Below are positions 33,933 to 42,963 of a stretch of DNA of 44,308 bases, piece after piece. A program made the position numbers and the translations under genes. This DNA is from Clostridia bacterium (GTDB taxonomy: Bacteria; Bacillota; Clostridia; Caldicoprobacterales; Caldicoprobacteraceae), in the NCBI GenBank assembly GCA_017577715.1, contig PKRC01000017.1, positions 1-44,308 of the forward strand, written 5' to 3'. The notes below the pieces were generated by a model that saw only the letters and a list, made by a program, of their open reading frames with translations, was not told where the DNA came from and made no database searches. Every line of letters begins with the position of its first letter. Position 1 is the stretch's first letter.

Positions 33933-36368
33933 ATGGATTTCACAAACCAGAAAGTGATAGAGGTAAATATAGAAGATGAGGTAAAGCGCTCCTTCATCGA
34001 TTATGCCATGAGCGTTATAGTGAGCCGCGCGCTTCCGGATGTCAGGGATGGCTTAAAGCCTGTTCACAGGCGGATACTCTATTCCATGTTTGAGCTTGGC
34101 ATCACTCCCGATAAGCCGTATAGGAAATCTGCCAGAATCGTTGGCGATGTGTTGGGTAAATATCATCCCCACGGAGACGCAGCGGTTTATGATGCAATGG
34201 TGCGCATGGCCCAGGATTTTTCCATAAGATACCCTCTTGTGGATGGCCATGGCAATTTCGGTTCTGTAGATGGTGATGCGCCGGCTGCCATGCGTTATAC
34301 CGAAGCAAGGCTGTCTAAGATTGCCATGGAGCTCATGGCCGATATAGAAAAAGATACGGTAGATTTCATGCCCAACTTTGATGAGACTTTGAAGGAACCC
34401 ACCGTGCTTCCTTCAAAATTTCCCAATCTGCTGGTAAACGGTTCGTCAGGTATTGCAGTAGGAATGGCTACCAACATTCCTCCCCATAATTTGGGGGAAG
34501 TGATAGACGGTACCATTGCCCTCATCGATAATCCTGACATTACGGTAGAACAGCTGATGAAATATATAAAGGGGCCTGACTTTCCCACCGGCGGTATAAT
34601 TCTTGGGAAAGAGGGCATACGGGAGGCCTATTTTACTGGGAAAGGGCGCATAAAGACCAGGGCAAAAGCCGAGATTGAAGAGATGGAAAATGGCAGATCC
34701 CGGATAGTGGTTACAGAAATACCTTATCAGGTGAATAAGGCAAAATTGATCGAAAGGATTGCTGAACTAGTACGGAATAAGAGCATAGAGGGCATATCGG
34801 ATATAAGGGATGAATCGGATAAATCTGGCATGCGGATAGTGATTGAGCTTAAGAAGGATACCAATCCCAATGTGGTCTTGAATTACCTGTACAAGCATAC
34901 CCAGATGCAGGAGACATTTGGGGTCATCATGCTGGCTTTGGTGGATGGGCAGCCCAAAATCATGAACCTCAAGGAAATGCTGACCCATTATATTCTTCAT
35001 CAAAAAGAGGTTATAACCCGTCGTACCCGTTATGACCTTGATAAGGCACAGGCAAGGGCGCATATACTGGAAGGCTTGCTTATTGCGTTGGATCATATAG
35101 ATGCGGTGATTTCATTGATTCGCAGTTCCAGAACCGTTCAGATTGCAAAAGAGGGATTGATGAAGAATTTCTCGTTGACCGAAAAGCAAGCTCAAGCCAT
35201 ACTTGATATGCGCCTGCAAAGGCTCACTGGATTGGAGCGGGAGAAGGTCCAGCAGGAATACGCAGAGCTCCAAAACACCATAAAATACCTGCAGGAAGTT
35301 TTGGCCAATGAATCCATGGTGTATGGCATCATAAAAGAGGAGCTGCTGGCAATCAAAGAAAAGTATAATGACGAGCGAAGGACAGTAATTTCTTCGGCGT
35401 CCGATGAAATAGATGTTGAAGACTTGATTCAGGAACAAGATGTAGTAATTACCTTGACCCATTATGGGTATGTGAAGAGAACACCTCTTAGCGTGTATAA
35501 GAGCCAGCACCGTGGCGGACGGGGAATTGTCGCTCTTCAAACCCGGGAAGACGATTTTGTAGAAGACATATACGTTACCTCTACCCATGACAGGCTGTTA
35601 TTCTTTTCCAGCTTGGGCAAGGTTTATGAGCTCAAAGCTTATGAGATACCGGAGGCTGGTAGACAGGCTCGGGGAACGCCTATAATAAATCTGATCCAGG
35701 TAGTTCCAGGGGAAAGGATACAGGCGGTAATCCCCGTAAGGGACGTGGATGACAAGAAATATATTGTGATGGCCACCCGTAAAGGGTACATCAAGAAAAG
35801 CCCCATTGAGGAATTTATAAATATACGCAAAGGAGGACTTGTGGCCATCACCCTTCGAGAGGATGATGAGCTGATACAAGCGCAGCTGACCGATGGTCAT
35901 AGGGAGATAATAATGGCATCTCATAACGGTATGGCCATTCGCTTCCATGAGTCGGAGGTACGTCCCATGGGCAGAGCGGCTATGGGGGTAAAGGGTATGG
36001 AGCTGGAGAAAGGAGATTATATCGTCGGGATGGACCTGGTAAGAGAAGGAGCCTATGTCCTTTCCATAAGCGAAAATGGATATGGGAAGAAGACGCCTAT
36101 CGATGAATATAGGGCGCAGGGTCGTGGTGGAAAGGGCATCATAACCATGAACACCACCAAGAAGACGGGGAAAATGGTGGCTTTAAAGGTAGTTACCGAT
36201 GAAGACCTCATGATCATCAATTCGGAGGGAGCGGTTATACGTATAGATTCCAGAGAGGTTGTCAGCAGCGGCAGAAACACCCAAGGGGTTGTTCTTATGA
36301 AGCTGGACGAAGGGGTATCGGTGGTTTCTGTTGCAAGAGTTAAGCGTTCTGAAGATGAGGAAGATTGA
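33933..36368 (+). CDS. gyrA: DNA gyrase subunit A
   Basis: An 811-residue DNA-cutting subunit that forms negative supercoils with GyrB. Catalytic Tyr is Tyr122 in AAMRYTEARLS, the same number as in E. coli. The quinolone-region sequence HPHGDAAVYDAMVRMAQ has Ala83 and Asp87 where E. coli has Ser83 and Asp87. The C-terminal propeller carries the GyrA box as QHRGGRG. I chose the ATG at 33933, ten bases after AAAGGAG; another at 33924 is too close. It follows gyrB by 29 nt. Confidence 0.98.
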   Translation: MDFTNQKVIEVNIEDEVKRSFIDYAMSVIVSRALPDVRDGLKPVHRRILYSMFELGITPDKPYRKSARIVGDVLGKYHPHGDAAVYDAMVRMAQDFSIRYPLVDGHGNFGSVDGDAPAAMRYTEARLSKIAMELMADIEKDTVDFMPNFDETLKEPTVLPSKFPNLLVNGSSGIAVGMATNIPPHNLGEVIDGTIALIDNPDITVEQLMKYIKGPDFPTGGIILGKEGIREAYFTGKGRIKTRAKAEIEEMENGRSRIVVTEIPYQVNKAKLIERIAELVRNKSIEGISDIRDESDKSGMRIVIELKKDTNPNVVLNYLYKHTQMQETFGVIMLALVDGQPKIMNLKEMLTHYILHQKEVITRRTRYDLDKAQARAHILEGLLIALDHIDAVISLIRSSRTVQIAKEGLMKNFSLTEKQAQAILDMRLQRLTGLEREKVQQEYAELQNTIKYLQEVLANESMVYGIIKEELLAIKEKYNDERRTVISSASDEIDVEDLIQEQDVVITLTHYGYVKRTPLSVYKSQHRGGRGIVALQTREDDFVEDIYVTSTHDRLLFFSSLGKVYELKAYEIPEAGRQARGTPIINLIQVVPGERIQAVIPVRDVDDKKYIVMATRKGYIKKSPIEEFINIRKGGLVAITLREDDELIQAQLTDGHREIIMASHNGMAIRFHESEVRPMGRAAMGVKGMELEKGDYIVGMDLVREGAYVLSISENGYGKKTPIDEYRAQGRGGKGIITMNTTKKTGKMVALKVVTDEDLMIINSEGAVIRIDSREVVSSGRNTQGVVLMKLDEGVSVVSVARVKRSEDEED

Positions 36369-36414
36369 TAAACCAAAAAAATGAATTTACCATATGGAAA
36401 AGGTACCATAGAAG

Positions 36415-36423
36415 TGATATAAT
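36415..36423 (+). promoter_or_regulatory. Extended -10 promoter of ilvE
   Basis: TGATATAAT carries the TG of an extended -10 followed by a perfect TATAAT (36418-36423), 54 bp upstream of the ilvE start. No good -35 is seen, which extended -10 promoters do not need. Confidence 0.55.
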
Positions 36424-36477
36424 CTACCAATAATGAATTTTTATGCACTTTATATTAGAGCAGTGGGAGGCGTTTTT

Positions 36478-37548
36478 ATGGCCCATATTAAATTTATAAG
36501 GAATCAAAATCCAAAGCCTAAGCCCAAAAATGAGGAGCTCAGGTTTGGCACTGTATTTACTGATCACATGTTCGTTATGGATTACAGCGTAGAAAAAGGA
36601 TGGCATGACCCCAGAATTATACCCTATGGTCCGGTAAGCTTTGAGCCTTCTGCTATGGTATTTCATTATGGACAGGCCATTTTTGAAGGCTTGAAGGCAT
36701 ATAGAAATATAAGAGGAGAAATAGTCACCTTCCGCCCCATGGATAACATTTCTCGCCTAAATCGGTCGGCCGAAAGGCTGTGTATACCTCAGGTGGACGA
36801 AGAGCTGTTATGGGAAGGCTTGAAGGCGTTGCTGGAGGTTGAAAAAGATTGGGTTCCCGAGGCAGAAGGTACTGCCCTTTATATCAGGCCTTTTATAATT
36901 GCCACCGATCCCTATTTGGGCGTAAGGCCATCAAACACTTATAAGCTGTTTATCATACTCTCTCCAGTGGGAGCGTACTATGCCGAAGGATTTAAGCCTG
37001 TGAAAATATATGTTACCGATAAGTACGTGCGGGCTGCAAAGGGTGGTTTAGGATATACCAAGGCTGCTGCTAACTATGCTGCTAGTCTTTATGCTGCTGA
37101 AGAGGCCAAGAAAAAAGGATATACTCAGGTATTGTGGCTGGATGCGTGTCACCACAAATACGTGGAGGAAGTTGGCACCATGAATATATTCTTTAAGATA
37201 GATGGTGTAATAGTGACGCCATCGCTGGAAGGCGGCAGCATACTCCCGGGCATTACCCGTGATTCGGTAATCACCCTGGCCAGGTCTATGGGCTATAAAG
37301 TGGAGGAGAGGCTGATTTCCATAGATGAAGTATTTGAAGCCCACGAAAGGGGTAAGCTCGAGGAAGTGTTTGGTACTGGCACCGCTGCCGTTATATCGCC
37401 CGTTGGGGAGCTCAATTGGAATGATAGGATCATACAGATAAACAATGGCGAGATGGGCGAATTTTCCAAGCTGATGTATGATAAGTTGACAGGCATTCAA
37501 TATGGCAGAGAAGAGGACAAATTCGGCTGGGTAAAAAAGATATGTTAA
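36478..37548 (+). CDS. ilvE: Branched-chain amino acid aminotransferase
   Basis: A 356-residue fold-type IV aminotransferase that makes or degrades Leu, Ile and Val using pyridoxal phosphate. The catalytic Lys is Lys195 in GGLGYTKAAANYAAS; FHYGQAIFEGLKAYR and VEEVGTMNIFF are further signatures of the class II BCAT group. The ATG at 36478 follows GGGAGG; the frame upstream is open but unlikely. It stands alone with its own promoter and a terminator after it. Confidence 0.95.
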   Translation: MAHIKFIRNQNPKPKPKNEELRFGTVFTDHMFVMDYSVEKGWHDPRIIPYGPVSFEPSAMVFHYGQAIFEGLKAYRNIRGEIVTFRPMDNISRLNRSAERLCIPQVDEELLWEGLKALLEVEKDWVPEAEGTALYIRPFIIATDPYLGVRPSNTYKLFIILSPVGAYYAEGFKPVKIYVTDKYVRAAKGGLGYTKAAANYAASLYAAEEAKKKGYTQVLWLDACHHKYVEEVGTMNIFFKIDGVIVTPSLEGGSILPGITRDSVITLARSMGYKVEERLISIDEVFEAHERGKLEEVFGTGTAAVISPVGELNWNDRIIQINNGEMGEFSKLMYDKLTGIQYGREEDKFGWVKKIC

Positions 37549-37557
37549 CGGGTTTAG

Positions 37558-37589
37558 TAAAAGGGGTACAGGAATTGATACCCCTTTTA
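37558..37589. terminator. Bidirectional terminator between ilvE and cotF
   Basis: A perfect 11-bp stem TAAAAGGGGTA (37558-37568) / TACCCCTTTTA (37579-37589), with T-rich sequence after it on the plus strand and A/T flanks on the other. It lies between converging genes and can serve both. Confidence 0.8.
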
Positions 37590-37596
37590 CTGTTTT

Positions 37597-37911
37597 TCAC
37601 CCTTGATTTTGTACTTTCTGTTCGAGTTTATGGAGATTACTTTGCATTTGGCTTGAAATTTGTTGGTCTACATCTTGCTTGGCAGCCTGGCTGGGATGGG
37701 CGGCTTCTACAGGGTACCAGCCGCGCTGGTGCATGGCTTCAAAGAATAGTTGCGCATGGTCCTGTTCTTCCTGTTGAATGTGCTGTAAGGCCTGTTTTAT
37801 GTTTTGGTTAACCGATTCTATAATGGCGTTGTTATACGCATCTGAAATGTATTTTTCCGTCATAATGGAATCGTAAAGCATTTCCCTTTCGCTCAGTTGA
37901 TTTTGAGGCAT
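37597..37911 (-). CDS. CotF-like spore coat protein (second of a pair)
   Basis: A 104-residue helical protein of the CotF type: NQLSEREMLYDSIMTEKYIS, then NNAIIESVNQNIKQALQHIQQEEQDHAQLFFEAMHQRGWYPVEAA, with a Gln-rich tail. The EEQDHA pattern is ferritin-like. I chose the ATG at 37911 with AGGGAGG before it; the frame upstream belongs to the intergenic gap. It follows its partner by 25 nt on the minus strand, so they form one sporulation operon. Confidence 0.85.
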   Translation of the reverse strand: MPQNQLSEREMLYDSIMTEKYISDAYNNAIIESVNQNIKQALQHIQQEEQDHAQLFFEAMHQRGWYPVEAAHPSQAAKQDVDQQISSQMQSNLHKLEQKVQNQG

Positions 37912-37936
37912 GGCCTTTCCTCCCTTCTGCATATTT

Positions 37937-38149
37937 TTATCGCTGGGTCGGCGGGTTGAAACCACCTTGCTGGAGCAACATTTTAATGGTGTTTGCGTGC
38001 TGTTCTTCCTGTTTTGCTACCAGATCAAAAAGATGCTTAATCTCCGGATCTACTGCCTGGGCAGCATATGCTCTGTATTTGTTGATGCACATATATTCTG
38101 CTTGAAGCTGATCCTCCAGCAATATCTTCTCTTTGTTTGTAAGCTCCAT
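37937..38149 (-). CDS. Small CotF-related spore coat protein (first of a pair)
   Basis: A 70-residue helical hairpin, MELTNKEKILLEDQLQAEYM, then AYAAQAVDPEIKHLFDLVAKQEEQHANTIKMLLQQGG. The QEEQHA motif and overall pattern resemble the N-terminal half of CotF-type coat proteins. The ATG follows AAAGGAGG. I find no clear sporulation-sigma promoter upstream. With the downstream partner it is probably a coat component made in the mother cell. Confidence 0.8.
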   Translation of the reverse strand: MELTNKEKILLEDQLQAEYMCINKYRAYAAQAVDPEIKHLFDLVAKQEEQHANTIKMLLQQGGFNPPTQR

Positions 38150-38364
38150 TCCCGCTTATCCTCCTTTCTTTTGAATAGTTTTTCCTAAAATCCGATTTTA
38201 ATAAATCAAAAATTCTGTGAAAAAATTTAATTGAAAAAGAAGGATTTTTAAGAAATGTGTAGAACTATAGAAATATGGTTTCGTAATATTTTTGTAAAAA
38301 ATATTTAACAATTATTAATAGTTGATTAAAGAGGGAAAGAGGGTGTAGTGGAAGGCGAAGCAAA

Positions 38365-39792
38365 ATGAAGAGAAACGTTATTGTATTTGTGATGGCATGC
38401 TTTATATTTTTAACGGGGTTTACTTATAGCTATGAGGTGGATGATAACACAACGGGCTACGCCATGTACGTCAACGATGTGGAAGTGGGCGTATTAAAAT
38501 CAGCAGCTAAAGGGTTGAGCATCTACGATGAAGTTATAGAAGGCATAAAGGATAAATATGGGGGTCAGAAAATATACATAGGAGCCAAAGTTTATTTTAA
38601 AGAAAGAGAGAAGTATAGTGGCCTGTTTACAAGTGAATACGATTTGGCAAGGAATATACAGCAAGTTGTGGAGATAAAGACTGATGTATTTGCCATAACA
38701 GTGGATGGACAGCCGGTCTGTTTTCTAAAGACTTATGATGAGGCTGAAGAGGTGCTGGAACGGGTTAAGAATTCCTATCGCTTAACGGTGGAACAATCTG
38801 AAAATACGGTATTGGAGGATATAGGATTTAAGGAAAGCGTAGAGATTATTCCCCAAACGGTGCTTTATAGCAGTGTTGTGGACGTTGATAAAGCTTTTAA
38901 GATAGTCACTACAGGTACAGCAGAGGTTCAGGAATATGAAGTAAAAGAAGGGGATACGCTGTGGGATATTGCACGGAACCATGACATGAGAGTAGCCGAT
39001 ATTCAAGCAGCCAATCCGGGTTTGAAGTCTGAAATGATAAGGCCAGGGCAAAAGCTCAAGCTGCAAGCTCTCAAAAGCCTTGTGACAGTGGTGACCCATG
39101 AAAAGGTGACATATACCGAGGAGATACCGTTCAATACCGTCGTCAAAAATACCTCCAGCCTGTATAAAGGCCAGAAAAAGATAGAGCAGAAAGGCCAGAA
39201 GGGGCAGAAACAGATAGAAGTCTATATAACAAGGGAAAACGGAGTAGAGGTATCCCGTGAGAAGATAGGCGAAACCGTATTAAAACAACCGGTGGATCAA
39301 ATAGAGCTGGTAGGGACGAAAAGCAAGCCTGTAAGCAGTACATCTAACCGAAATTATACAAGGCCCTCGGATCTTACGCCTATTTCAAGGGATGGGGTGG
39401 AGATGACGCCTTGGTTTGGCGGAGCCGATAAGATTTTTACCAGGGGTTCCATAGCTAAAGTTACTCATGTAAAAACAGGACTGACTTTTTATGTAAAGCG
39501 CCGTGGTGGAACCAACCATGCTGACTGTGAGCCGTTAACAGCTGCAGATACCGCCGTTATTAAACGCATATACGGAGGTAGCTTTAGTTGGGCCCGCGAG
39601 CCCATAATAGTGCAGGTGAATGGGAAGAAGATGGCGGCTTCCATGAATGGTATGCCCCATGGAGGATCTACCATAGCTAATAATAATTTCGCGGGACATT
39701 TTTGTATACACTTTTACGGCAGCCGGACCCATGGTACAAACAGGGTAGATCCAGAACACCAGGCGGCCATAAGGATCGCAGCAGGCAAATAA
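38365..39792 (+). CDS. Secreted LysM and G5 domain cell-wall protein with uncharacterised C-terminal domain
   Basis: A 475-residue protein with a signal peptide (about 1-23). Then come an N-terminal region of about 165 residues, a LysM peptidoglycan-binding domain (about 190-234, EYEVKEGDTLWDIARNHDMR), and a G5 domain (about 238-315, ending VDQIELVGTK). The last 130 residues form a conserved-looking domain rich in His, Asp and Cys (GGTNHADCEPLTAADT, GHFCIHFYGSRTHGTNRVD). I do not know a function for that domain; the grouped polar residues suggest an enzyme or metal site. It is not the 3D domain of resuscitation factors. A weak GGAAGG ribosome site precedes the ATG. Confidence 0.82.
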   Translation: MKRNVIVFVMACFIFLTGFTYSYEVDDNTTGYAMYVNDVEVGVLKSAAKGLSIYDEVIEGIKDKYGGQKIYIGAKVYFKEREKYSGLFTSEYDLARNIQQVVEIKTDVFAITVDGQPVCFLKTYDEAEEVLERVKNSYRLTVEQSENTVLEDIGFKESVEIIPQTVLYSSVVDVDKAFKIVTTGTAEVQEYEVKEGDTLWDIARNHDMRVADIQAANPGLKSEMIRPGQKLKLQALKSLVTVVTHEKVTYTEEIPFNTVVKNTSSLYKGQKKIEQKGQKGQKQIEVYITRENGVEVSREKIGETVLKQPVDQIELVGTKSKPVSSTSNRNYTRPSDLTPISRDGVEMTPWFGGADKIFTRGSIAKVTHVKTGLTFYVKRRGGTNHADCEPLTAADTAVIKRIYGGSFSWAREPIIVQVNGKKMAASMNGMPHGGSTIANNNFAGHFCIHFYGSRTHGTNRVDPEHQAAIRIAAGK

Positions 39793-39825
39793 ATACGCTG
39801 TCAAGCTGTGCATCTGAGAAAAATT

Positions 39826-39864
39826 AAGAGCTCCTCGATTGAAATTAATAAGGAGCTCTTTTGT
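39826..39864 (+). terminator. Terminator between the LysM protein gene and murG
   Basis: AAGAGCTCCT (39826-39835) and AGGAGCTCTT (39851-39860) form a 10-bp stem with a 15-nt loop followed by TT and a T-rich tail. It lies between two converging genes and may work in both directions. Confidence 0.8.
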
Positions 39865-39883
39865 TTTGCCGTTTGTATGCAAA

Positions 39884-40948
39884 TTATGCATATCTGTTGA
39901 TTATCTCCAGGACGTTTCTTGTACCGGAGGTATGGTCGTGAGCAGACATGGCGTTGATGTACTGATGCCTCTTGTTATAAAGGTCCAAGATTGAGAGATA
40001 CAATGTATCTTCTGTCATGTCCTCTTGCAGGAGCACCTTGCTGTAACCCTTCTTTTCGAAGGATCTGGCGTTTAAGATCTGATCCCCACGGCTGACATTA
40101 AGGGGTAAAGGAATTAAGAGGCAGGGCTTTTTAAGGGCCAGAAATTCATGGATGGAATTGGAACCTGCCCTGGATATCACTATATCCGCCAAAGCCATGA
40201 TGTGGGGTAACTCCTTATCCAAGTATTCAAATTGGACGTAGCCGGGAATATTGGCGTAGTTTGGGTCTATATTGCCCCTGCCGCATATATGTACTACTTG
40301 AAAGCGGGTAAGCAACTTTTTGACTATCTTGCGCAAGCAGTCATTTATGGCCACAGCCCCCGAACTTCCGCCCATTACCATTATTACCGGCTTTTCTTGC
40401 GCAAAGCCACAAAGTTTTCTGCCGATTTCAGGGTTGCCCTGAAACAGTTCTTTGCGTATAGGAGTGCCGGTGTATATGGCTTTGTTGCCTTTAAATTGGG
40501 CGACGGTTTCGGGGAATGTGGTGCATATGACCTGTGCAAAGGAAGCAGCTATCCTGTTTGCCAGACCGGGAGTGATATCTGATTCGTGTAATATGACCGG
40601 CACTCGGTTTATCCATCCACCAATTACAACCGGGACAGAGACAAATCCCCCCTTTGAAAAGATGACATTGGGCTTTATCTTTTGTATTATATGCACCGAC
40701 TGGCCTATTCCGTAGGCTACCTTAAAGGGGTCGGTGAAATTTTTGACATCTAGATATCGCCTCAACTTGCCCGACTGCACAGCATGGTATATTACCCCGC
40801 TTTGCTTTGATATGAGATTGTACTCTATGCCGGTTTTTGTGCCTATATAATGGATTTCCCAGCCATCGTGCTTAAGCTCTGATATGAGCGCTATATTGGG
40901 GGTCACGTGTCCTGCCGTGCCCCCACCTGTCAGCACTATTCTTTTCAT
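39884..40948 (-). CDS. murG: MurG-family undecaprenyl-PP-MurNAc-pentapeptide N-acetylglucosaminyltransferase
   Basis: A 354-residue GT28 glycosyltransferase that adds GlcNAc to lipid I to give lipid II. GGGTAGHVTPN (8-18) is the lipid-binding G-loop, and MGGSSGAVAINDCL (about 191-204) the second G-loop; IVISRAGSNSIHEFLALKKP is the UDP-sugar binding region. It is the isolated type of MurG found outside the mur-fts cluster, so a second copy may exist elsewhere. It follows argS by 12 nt and is read with it. Confidence 0.92.
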   Translation of the reverse strand: MKRIVLTGGGTAGHVTPNIALISELKHDGWEIHYIGTKTGIEYNLISKQSGVIYHAVQSGKLRRYLDVKNFTDPFKVAYGIGQSVHIIQKIKPNVIFSKGGFVSVPVVIGGWINRVPVILHESDITPGLANRIAASFAQVICTTFPETVAQFKGNKAIYTGTPIRKELFQGNPEIGRKLCGFAQEKPVIMVMGGSSGAVAINDCLRKIVKKLLTRFQVVHICGRGNIDPNYANIPGYVQFEYLDKELPHIMALADIVISRAGSNSIHEFLALKKPCLLIPLPLNVSRGDQILNARSFEKKGYSKVLLQEDMTEDTLYLSILDLYNKRHQYINAMSAHDHTSGTRNVLEIINRYA

Positions 40949-40960
40949 TAATGTTACCTC

Positions 40961-42658
40961 CTACACCCTTTCAAGCGGTTTAAGCCCTATAAGCCTAAGC
41001 CCATTGGCTAGCGTGATCCGCGTGGCTTCCACCAGAGCTAGCCTTGCACTTCTCAACTGTTGGTCCTCTACCAGAATGGGGTGTTCATGATAGAAACGAT
41101 TAAAGTCTTGGGCCAAGTTCACCAGATAACGCGTTATGACGGAGGGTTCAAGCTGATTTAAAGCTATCATGACTTTTTCGGGGAACTGATACAGCGTTTT
41201 ACACACCTGGTACTCTTCTTTGGTCTTAAGCATGCCGGGATTAAAACTGCCGTCACCTTCAGGAGCCTTTCTAAGCACGCTGCAACACCTTGCGTGTGTG
41301 TATTGTACATACGGCCCGGTTTCTCCGTCGAAATTTAGCACTTCATCCCAGGAGAAGGACACATCTTTAATTCGATTGCTGTAAAGGTCGCTGAATATAA
41401 CAGCGCCTACTCCCACGTATCGAGCTACTTCTTCCTTGTTCTCCATGTCAGGATTCTTGCTCTCGATTATTTCCAGGGTTTTCTTGATGGCCTCGGATAG
41501 TATATCTTCTAGCAGCACCACCTTACCTTTGCGGGTGGACAGCTTTTCTCCTCCCAGGCTCACAAGGCCAAAGGGAACGTGTATGAGGTCCTTTGCCCAT
41601 TCATACCCCATTAGCTCTATGACCTTGAACCATTGCTGAAAATGGAGGCTTTGGGCCGCACCCGTCACGTATATGCATTTATGAAAATTATACTCCTTTT
41701 TGCGGTATATGGCGGCTGCTATATCGCGAGTGGCATACAGGCTGCTGCCATCTTTTTTTAGTATCATACAGGGAGGCATACCATATTCTTCTAGGTCTAC
41801 TATCAAGGCACCTTCGCTTTCCTTGAGCAAGTTCTTTTGTTTCAGCTCTTCGATTACGGCATCTATCTTATCGTTATAGAAACTTTCACCGGCATACGAA
41901 TCAAAATGTACGTCCAGAAGGTCATATACCTTTTGAAATTCTTTGAGGCTTATATCTTTAAACCATTGCCACAGCTTTAAAGCCTCGCTGTCTCCTTTTT
42001 CCATGCGGGCAAACCAATTTCTTGCTTCATCTTCCAGCTTTGGATCCTTTTCGGCTTCCTCATGGAATTTTACGTACAGGCGCAAAAGCTCTTTTATGCC
42101 ATGGGCTTCGACTTCTTCTTTATTGCCCCATAGCTTGTATGCTACTATGAGTTTGCCAAATTGGGTTCCCCAGTCACCCAGGTGATTTACGCCGATGCAT
42201 CTGTATCCCATGAATTCGAATATTTTGCGCAAGGAATTGCCGATCACAGTGGAGCGAAGATGCCCCACATGGAAAGGCTTGGCTATATTTGGAGCCGAGT
42301 AATCTATGACGATGGTCTTACCCTGTCCAATGGGTTTGGAACCATACCTTTCCCTTTCTTCCAATATGCATTTTAAGGTCTGCTCTATAAACAGAGGTTT
42401 ATTGAAGAAAAAATTGAGGTAACCAGATACCGGTTCTACCCTGTCAATAAATTCCATATTTGTAATATTTGATGCTAGCTCCTGGGCGATATGCATCGGA
42501 GGCTTTCTGAGGATTTTGCTCAGTTTAAAGCATGGAAGGGCTATATCACCCATTTCGGGATTAGGAGGATATTCCAGCATGTCGTAAATCTGCTCATGGT
42601 TCAGTTCAGGAAGCTGTTTATGTATTGCTTGTGCGATAATGTCCTTGACGTCCAACAT
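40961..42658 (-). CDS. argS: Arginyl-tRNA synthetase
   Basis: A 565-residue class I synthetase. The HIGH motif is HVGH (130-133, in SAPNIAKPFHVGHLRST), the KMSKS equivalent is LSTRKGKV, and the C-terminal anticodon domain (QYTHARCCSVLRKA) is complete. I chose the ATG at 42658, with GAGGAG at eight bases; a GTG two codons before is too close to it. It is followed by murG in one operon. No T-box leader is seen. Confidence 0.97.
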   Translation of the reverse strand: MLDVKDIIAQAIHKQLPELNHEQIYDMLEYPPNPEMGDIALPCFKLSKILRKPPMHIAQELASNITNMEFIDRVEPVSGYLNFFFNKPLFIEQTLKCILEERERYGSKPIGQGKTIVIDYSAPNIAKPFHVGHLRSTVIGNSLRKIFEFMGYRCIGVNHLGDWGTQFGKLIVAYKLWGNKEEVEAHGIKELLRLYVKFHEEAEKDPKLEDEARNWFARMEKGDSEALKLWQWFKDISLKEFQKVYDLLDVHFDSYAGESFYNDKIDAVIEELKQKNLLKESEGALIVDLEEYGMPPCMILKKDGSSLYATRDIAAAIYRKKEYNFHKCIYVTGAAQSLHFQQWFKVIELMGYEWAKDLIHVPFGLVSLGGEKLSTRKGKVVLLEDILSEAIKKTLEIIESKNPDMENKEEVARYVGVGAVIFSDLYSNRIKDVSFSWDEVLNFDGETGPYVQYTHARCCSVLRKAPEGDGSFNPGMLKTKEEYQVCKTLYQFPEKVMIALNQLEPSVITRYLVNLAQDFNRFYHEHPILVEDQQLRSARLALVEATRITLANGLRLIGLKPLERV

Positions 42659-42766
42659 GGTCACTACTCCTCTTTCTTAATTTTTTCTTTATAGTCTATA
42701 ATACCACACAGCTGTGCTGAATAACAATAAGCATCGACAATTTGTTGCCTTAGGGTAATAATCGAC

Positions 42767-42796
42767 TTGACAGATTTTCTGTAATAGTATTATACT
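42767..42796 (+). promoter_or_regulatory. gltX promoter
   Basis: A perfect TTGACA (42767-42772), an 18-nt spacer and TATACT (42791-42796). Transcription would begin near 42803, leaving a leader of about 160 nt. Confidence 0.8.
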
Positions 42797-42802
42797 ACAC
42801 TT

Positions 42803-42963
42803 GAAAATGAAGTGGTTAAGAATGGCCTTTCTCCCTGAAGCAGGGCGGAAGGCTTTGTAAATTATAAAGACTATTGGGAATATTAATTTAGGGATTAAAA
42901 GCGAAAGGAGGAAAAGGCGTTTTCCCATTTTAAATCATTTTGGGATTTAACGCCATAAAGCCA
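42803..42963 (+). promoter_or_regulatory. Long structured 5' leader of gltX
   Basis: Two hairpins are seen. The first, 42825-42853, pairs GCCTT..CCCTG with CAGGG..AAGGC. The second, 42916-42954, pairs GGCGTT..TCCCA with TGGGA..AACGCC. The perfect ribosome site AAAGGAGG (42904-42911) is 52 nt from the start codon; the second hairpin loops out most of the gap, leaving 4 + 9 nt. No T-box sequence (AGGGTGG) occurs. A translational control element is inferred; it fits no class known to me. Confidence 0.5.

Noticed and set aside
42803..42963. T-box riboswitch before gltX
   Set aside because: There is no AGGGTGG T-box sequence or antiterminator pair, and no terminator before the start codon.
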